Shown here: one piece after another, positions 60,030 through 64,000 of the stretch
Position numbering within the stretch: position 1 is the stretch's first letter
Layout: each line of letters begins with the position of its first letter
Assembly: GCA_963695075.1 (NCBI GenBank)
Contig: CAVOFR010000007.1
Coordinates: forward strand, 558,001 to 622,000
Direction of reading: 5' to 3'
Origin: CAWCAL01 sp963695075
Lineage (GTDB): Bacteria > Actinomycetota > Acidimicrobiia > Acidimicrobiales > CAWCAL01
DNA length: 64,000 bases
Notes under the pieces: generated by a model
Told to the model about the DNA's origin: nothing
What the model saw: only the letters and a program-made list of their open reading frames with translations
Database searches by the model: none
Translations under genes and position numbers: made by a program

Positions 60030-60700
60030 GAGGCCAGCCCAGCGCTGTCAAGCACCCCGTTGATCCGCTGGCGCAACTCGTCGAGCGCGATGTCGAAGGC
60101 GGCGTTCGATCCGACCGGCACCGGATCGGGCACCGACCAGTGCAGCCACGAACCGTCGCCGGCGATCTCTTCGTGCGCTCGGTCACACACCGTGACAACC
60201 AGCGGTGGGAACGCCTCGCCGAAATCGAGCTCCCGAGGCTCCGCACCCGAGAGGTCGAGCCCAGCCCGTCTTGCGGCGGCTACCGCGCCAGGGTGGACCC
60301 GCTCGGCGGGATCCGTGCCAGCCGAATCTGCCGGGGCACCGGTAAGGTCCCGCCACAGCGCGGCCGCGAGCTGACTGCGTGCCGAGTTCGCCGAACAGAC
60401 GAACAACACCGGACCGACCCCGACTGGACGGCCCACGACGAGACCATCGAGAGCGTCGCTCAGCAAATGGATGTAGCGACGGCGGCCGTCACCACTGGAA
60501 CGTGACCGCTCGATGAGCCCGGTCTCCTCCAGGACGTCGAGGTGGTGGGCCAGCAGATTCGACTCAATCCCCACGAGTCGCCGAAGTTCCACTGGCGAGC
60601 GATCCGACGCTGCGAGTTCATCGACCATCGCCAAACGCACCGGGTCACCGAGCGCTGCGTGCAGCGCTGCCCGTTGCTCCAGCGAAGTGTTCGATCCCAC
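60026..60700 (-). CDS. arsR: ArsR-type regulator fused to an arsenate reductase-like phosphatase domain
   Basis: 225 residues from GTG 60700 (MGSNTSLEQRAALHAALGDP). The N-terminal 90 residues are an ArsR winged helix: VRLAMVDELAASDRSPVELR, ESNLLAHHLDVLEETGLIER, GDGRRRYIHLL. The domain contains no Cys, so the classical CxCxxC arsenite site is missing. Residues 105-225 are a low-molecular-weight phosphatase/ArsC domain: LFVCSANSARSQLAAALWRD (C-x5-R), VTVCDRAHEE and HWSVPDPVPVGSNAAFD. It is the first gene of the ars operon. Sensing through the reductase domain would be an inference. Confidence 0.8.
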   Translation of the reverse strand: MGSNTSLEQRAALHAALGDPVRLAMVDELAASDRSPVELRRLVGIESNLLAHHLDVLEETGLIERSRSSGDGRRRYIHLLSDALDGLVVGRPVGVGPVLFVCSANSARSQLAAALWRDLTGAPADSAGTDPAERVHPGAVAAARRAGLDLSGAEPRELDFGEAFPPLVVTVCDRAHEEIAGDGSWLHWSVPDPVPVGSNAAFDIALDELRQRINGVLDSAGLAS

Positions 60701-60735
60701 GCCCGGACTATATAAGTCAGCACATATTGAGTCAA
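60698..60735 (-). promoter_or_regulatory. sigma-70 type promoter giving a leaderless ars transcript
   Basis: On the minus strand TTGACT (60735-60730) and TATAGT (60712-60707) are separated by exactly 17 bp. The GTG start begins at 60700, only 6 bases after the -10 box, so the transcript probably starts at the GTG itself. The spacer contains AT-rich half-sites (AATATGTG...TTATAT) suited for ArsR binding. Confidence 0.65.
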
Positions 60736-60749
60736 CTAGCGACGAGACG

Positions 60750-61571
60750 TCAACGACGAGATCCAAGCGGAACCCATGACGGCGTGTTGGTGGCGGCACT
60801 GGGTCCCAAGATGCTCGAGCTCGCCGGCCGGGTGGCCGACGAGACGTTCTCGTGTCGCTCCTCTGAGCCGGCCGGTGGCGCGGTCCTGCAGGCAGCCGCC
60901 GCCCGTGGGCCGATCGGCAAGGTGATCTGGCCTCGTCCGCATCGGCTTAGGCACGGACCACGCCGTCGGAGCTCGTCAAGCGTCGCACCCTGGACCACGA
61001 CACCGTCGCGGGCGACGTCTCGCCAGAGCTGGCTTCTGCCCGACAACTTCTCGCTGGCCGCAGCTCGCCCGATCTCGATGACTTCGACTGGGTTGCCGGT
61101 AATCGCACGGGCGCTTCTGCGCCACTCCTCGACCCCCGCAGCCCACATGTCGTCGTCATCATCGATGTCGTCCGGGCGAACAATCACGGCGTCGATATCG
61201 CTCTCGCTATCGGCCTCGCGTCGAGCGAATGACCCGAAAACGATCACGCTCCCGGGTGGAATCGGTAGCTCGCGTGCGGCGGTACCCATTCGCTCGAGCG
61301 CGGTGTCATGCGACCTAGCGAGCTCGATCACCACCTGCGCCGCAACGTTCTCGCGGTTGAGCCGGAATAGCGATGACGGTGGTACCTCGCGGCGGTCGAC
61401 GAGACCGAGCTCGACCAGGCCGGGAAGCACCCGCGACGTCTGGGCCAAGCTCACGCTGGCCAGTCGAGCCACCGTACGGAGGTTGAGCTCCGCGGAGGTC
61501 TCGGCGAGCACGGCGAGCACCCGGCCTTGCGTTCCCGGGATCACGGCCTGGACGGGATGCAAGAAGTCCAT
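60750..61571 (-). CDS. winged-helix protein with MNT-type nucleotidyltransferase domain
   Basis: Start ATG 61571 (MDFLHPVQAVIPGTQG). N-terminal winged helix (RTVARLASVSLAQTSRVL, GLVELGLVDRREV), then a minimal nucleotidyltransferase domain with SVIVFGSFARREADSESDID (G-S-x-x-R and S-D-x-D motif). A helical part follows (SARAITGNPVEVIEIGRAAA). The natural end is probably near 60960 (GATLDELRRRG); the last 60 residues to 60750 look non-homologous and run antisense to an F420-enzyme remnant. It may be an antitoxin or self-regulating NTase; the toxic partner is not seen. Confidence 0.6.
   Translation of the reverse strand: MDFLHPVQAVIPGTQGRVLAVLAETSAELNLRTVARLASVSLAQTSRVLPGLVELGLVDRREVPPSSLFRLNRENVAAQVVIELARSHDTALERMGTAARELPIPPGSVIVFGSFARREADSESDIDAVIVRPDDIDDDDDMWAAGVEEWRRSARAITGNPVEVIEIGRAAASEKLSGRSQLWRDVARDGVVVQGATLDELRRRGPCLSRCGRGQITLPIGPRAAAACRTAPPAGSEERHENVSSATRPASSSILGPSAATNTPSWVPLGSRR
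60778..60855 (+). pseudogene. fragment of an LLM-class F420-dependent oxidoreductase
   Basis: A short plus-strand stretch reads VLVAALGPKMLELAGRVADE, the characteristic V-x-L-A-A-L-G-P-x-M-L-x-L-A-G block of luciferase-like F420 enzymes. Nothing before or after it continues that family, so it is a small remnant between the ars operon and the nucleotidyltransferase gene. Confidence 0.45.
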
Positions 61572-61659
61572 ACCGGCACCGTACTACCTATCGATCATAG
61601 ATGAAACAACTGTTCTGTATCTGACTCGTATGCTCGGCCCGCATATGGAAGCTCATATG

Positions 61660-61857
61660 TCATGGCTGGTCGGCGGCTGTCGCCAGGGACGGGGCTTGCC
61701 ACCGTGGTGCTTTGCGTTGCATCCACTCGAGCAGTGCCTCGCCCTCGGCGGGCATGCGGCCGGGACCGGTGAGGCAGTCGACGGCGATCTGCGCCAGCGA
61801 GGTGTAGACGACGTCGTCCCTGGTCCAGTAGTTGTGCGGTTCGAGCGTGTCCGTCAT
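61660..61857 (-). pseudogene. C-terminal remnant of an AbiEi-like antitoxin
   Basis: The minus frame reads TLEPHNYWTRDDVVYTSLAQ, IAVDCLTGPGRMPAEGEALL, EWMQRKAPRW. It parallels the tail of the AbiEi-like protein at 51395-52519 (APSQLAVDLLTGPGREPSQG, EEILAWMKENEDAW). No upstream part of the protein remains, and the region overlaps none of the fucosidase gene. Confidence 0.55.
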
Positions 61858-61953
61858 CGTGGCGGCGGCAGGAACGAGATCTGCACACGCCGAATCAGGA
61901 GATTCCGGATGACCAGGAGCCGTACCCTCCGAGTCGTCGAGTCCGTGACGAAG

Positions 61954-63120
61954 ATGCCGAAGGCGCTGGTGGACCGCAACCGGCAACCACCGCGGTGGTG
62001 GTCCGACGCCGGCCTCGGCATCTTCATCCACTGGGGGCTCTACTCGGTGCCCGCGTTCGCGCCCCGGGCGACGTTCGACGAGACCCTCGCCGCAGAAATC
62101 GCCGATGTGCAGTCGGAGACCCCCTACGCGGAGTGGTACGGGAACTCGATGCGGTTCCCGGAGAGCAGCGTCGGGCGGTACCACCGTGAGCACCACGGAG
62201 ATGCCCCCTACGCCGACTTCCGGGGGCCGTTCACGAAGGGCCTCGAGTCGTGGGACCCCGACGCCTGGGCGGCCGCGTTCGCCAGGACGGGCGCGGGGTA
62301 CGTCGTCATGGTGACCAAGCACCACGACGGCTACTGCCTGTGGCCGACCGAGGTCGACAACCCGAACGTCCCGGGATGGCACGCCGATCGCGACCTCGTG
62401 GGCGACATGGCCGAGGCGGTCCGGGCCGCAGGCATGCGCTTCGGCGTCTACTACTCCGGCGGGTACGACTGGACGTTCAACGAGGAGCCCATGGGCGACC
62501 TCGTCGACTCCGTCGTCGCCGTGCCCTTCGGCGACTACCCGGCGTATGCCGCCGCCCACGTTCGAGAGCTGATCGACCGGTACGAGCCTTCGGTCCTGTG
62601 GAACGACATCTGTTGGCCCGCACGGAACAAGGAGATCTTCTCCCTGCTCGAGTACTACTTCGACGCCGTTCCCGACGGTTGCGTCAACGATCGGTGGCTC
62701 CCCGCGTTCGACATGACGAAGCTGCTCCGGGTCCCGGGCCTCCGCCCGGGCCTGGAGAAGCTCGTCCGTGGCCAGGCAGCCAAGTCAGGCCTCATTCCGC
62801 CGAAGGTTCCGTTCTCGCAGTTCCGCACGCCCGAGTACGCGGACCTGCCCAACGGCATGGACGGTCCGTGGGAGATGACCCGCGGGCTCGACCTGAGCTT
62901 CGGCTACAACCGCACCTCCACCGACGACGACTACCTGAGCCGCGACGAGCTGATCAAGTCGCTGACCGACACCATGTCGAAGGGCGGCAACTTCCTGGTG
63001 AACGTCGGACCCCGTGGCGAAGATGCCGCCATCCCCGACGAGCAGCTGGCCCGTCTCGAATGGATGGCCGAACAGAACGCCATCACCCCATGGAGCGACA
63101 TCGTGCGACCCCGGGGGTAG
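61954..63120 (+). CDS. alpha-L-fucosidase, GH29 family
   Basis: 389 residues from ATG 61954 (or GTG 61945 in frame). GH29 landmarks in order: WWSDAGLGIFIHWGLYSVPA, EWYGNSMRF, ARTGAGYVVMVTKHHDGYCL, FGVYYSGGYDWTF, the nucleophile Asp in PSVLWNDICWP, and the C-terminal TMSKGGNFLVNVGPRGEDAA. It hydrolyses alpha-linked L-fucose. No signal peptide is visible, so it is cytoplasmic. The protein has only the catalytic domain and lacks the usual C-terminal beta-sandwich. Neighbours give no fucose pathway, so the natural substrate is not indicated. Confidence 0.85.
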   Translation: MPKALVDRNRQPPRWWSDAGLGIFIHWGLYSVPAFAPRATFDETLAAEIADVQSETPYAEWYGNSMRFPESSVGRYHREHHGDAPYADFRGPFTKGLESWDPDAWAAAFARTGAGYVVMVTKHHDGYCLWPTEVDNPNVPGWHADRDLVGDMAEAVRAAGMRFGVYYSGGYDWTFNEEPMGDLVDSVVAVPFGDYPAYAAAHVRELIDRYEPSVLWNDICWPARNKEIFSLLEYYFDAVPDGCVNDRWLPAFDMTKLLRVPGLRPGLEKLVRGQAAKSGLIPPKVPFSQFRTPEYADLPNGMDGPWEMTRGLDLSFGYNRTSTDDDYLSRDELIKSLTDTMSKGGNFLVNVGPRGEDAAIPDEQLARLEWMAEQNAITPWSDIVRPRG

Positions 63121-63195
63121 GGGCAGGGTGGACGTGGGCGTATGACCTCGTCGGCGTCGCTACCGCCGTGAGAGTGGGTCACGAGGTCCGCCGGG

Positions 63196-63624
63196 TCAGA
63201 AGATCGGGTCGCCGGGCAGGGCTGCGGACTGGCGGATCCAGTCCCGGATCTGGTCGTCGTCGATGTCGTCGTCCTCGCCTAGGTGCAGCGAGCGAACGCG
63301 TTCATCCTTGGAGGTCACCGGCGGCGGTGGTTCCAGTTGGGCGCCGTTGAGCCACGTGACCTTCACGTACCTGGTGAAGCAGTGGAAGGTGAGGAACCAG
63401 CCGTCGTCCGCGATGCCGAAGAACGGGGAGTTCCAGCGGACCGCCTTGCGGACATCGGGCACGACCTCGTTCACGAGGTCGTCGAGATGTCGACCGATGT
63501 CGCCTTTCCACTCCGGCATAGCCGCGAGGAAGGCTTGTACCGGTTCGTCGCCGTCGCCCTTGGGGATCTGCGGGTTGCCGCCTGAGAGCAGCTTCACCTC
63601 GCTGTTGCGGTCGTGATCGGTCAT
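63196..63624 (-). CDS. DUF1801 (YdhG-like) domain protein
   Basis: 142 residues from ATG 63624. The fold pattern of DUF1801 is seen: GDGDEPVQAFLAAMPEWKGD, VVPDVRKAVRWNSPFFGIAD (W-N-x-P-F block), GWFLTFHCFTRYVKVTWLNG and DIDDDQIRDWIRQS. These small cytoplasmic proteins are of unknown biochemical role, related to iron-handling YdhG/frataxin-like folds. It is convergent with the fucosidase gene, 75 bp away. Confidence 0.75.
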   Translation of the reverse strand: MTDHDRNSEVKLLSGGNPQIPKGDGDEPVQAFLAAMPEWKGDIGRHLDDLVNEVVPDVRKAVRWNSPFFGIADDGWFLTFHCFTRYVKVTWLNGAQLEPPPPVTSKDERVRSLHLGEDDDIDDDQIRDWIRQSAALPGDPIF

Positions 63625-64000
63625 GGTGGTCCTCCGGGGTGCTAAGGAGCTCCGACTGCGAGTCCCACACCACGCTGCCAGAGCGGGGATCTGGCGACAA
63701 CGGCACACCCACGGCCACGGCGACGTGTGCCCAGCGCACTTGGGGTGTGAGCATGCCGACACGCAGTGGTGGCGGAGGAAGGTGGTGCAGTCCAACGGAA
63801 TCGTTCCACCAAGCCCCCGTTCGCGCAGTATCGGACTCCGTACAGCGCGCGAAACGCCTCGACCGGAGTTGGAGTAGCTGCGGCGGCTTGCAGAACCTTC
63901 GGTGTGTAGCAACTAGACATCACGTCGAAGAACCGACCGCTACGCCGAGTCCCGGAGTCACGATGTCACCCGCCGATCAAGACGTGCCACCTTCGGTCAG
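63625..64000. other. terminal intergenic stretch
   Basis: I see no supportable gene in these 376 bp. It should contain the promoter for the DUF1801 gene. Short open frames here have no family pattern. The sequence is cut by the window end. Confidence 0.4.

Noticed and set aside
61660..62559. A 299-residue minus-strand protein across the fucosidase start
   Set aside because: Only its last 65 residues are family-like; the rest is antisense to the clearly conserved GH29 gene.

Overview
The window is very GC-rich, with genes packed by ATGA/TGATG-type overlaps, frequent GTG starts, an FHA protein beside a Hanks-type Ser/Thr kinase, a DUF222-type HNH endonuclease and an LPxTG-like surface protein. 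This points to an Actinomycetota genome, possibly of the Acidimicrobiia type; the lineage is an inference from gene content. Several stretches (about 1-3.4 kb, 7-8.1 kb, 22.5-35.8 kb and 38.4-49.3 kb) carry frequent one-base frame changes while codon use and motifs stay intact. The four I resolved by hand are all single extra bases, so most look like sequence error. Gene spans there are given end to end across the shifts.

Left part (1-16 kb). A truncated SMC-like ATPase and a SAP-motif protein lie on the minus strand. A tight plus-strand operon (3495-15284) then encodes HerA, SbcD/Mre11, SbcC/Rad50 and NurA (the archaeal-type DNA end-resection set), one unrecognised protein, two BrxC/BrxD-like P-loop ATPases and an Lhr/BrxHI-like helicase. 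A PD-(D/E)XK nuclease follows. This joint end-resection plus BREX-like operon is the best candidate for an under-described defence system.

Middle (16-27 kb). A helicase tail remnant, an FHA/Ser-Thr kinase pair, a secreted CHAP amidase with five nearly identical 153-bp repeats, a small secreted protein, a TM0106-type RecB-like nuclease-helicase and another PD-(D/E)XK nuclease.

Second defence cluster (27.3-52.5 kb). A DrmD-like SNF2 helicase, a giant Eco57I/PglX-like adenine methylase and a DUF4393-like (Abi-alpha) protein overlap in one operon. They are followed by a DUF91-like nuclease, a NERD membrane protein, an HNH nuclease, a Panacea toxin-antitoxin-like pair, a DruE/DrmA-like DUF1998 helicase of about 2,100 residues, a RelE-like/UvrD fusion, a DUF4268 nuclease and an AbiE-like toxin-antitoxin pair. 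Three copies of a 27-bp palindromic element bracket cassettes. At 52.7 kb a 3' half of tRNA-Met with a terminator looks like the attachment scar that ends the island.

Right part (52.8-64 kb). This looks like ordinary chromosome with small gene remnants: an LPxTG-like Ig-repeat protein, two YHYH lipoproteins with a HupE/UreJ-like membrane protein, an arsenic operon (ArsR-ArsC fusion, aquaporin, ArsC) with a leaderless promoter, a winged-helix nucleotidyltransferase, a GH29 fucosidase and a DUF1801 protein.
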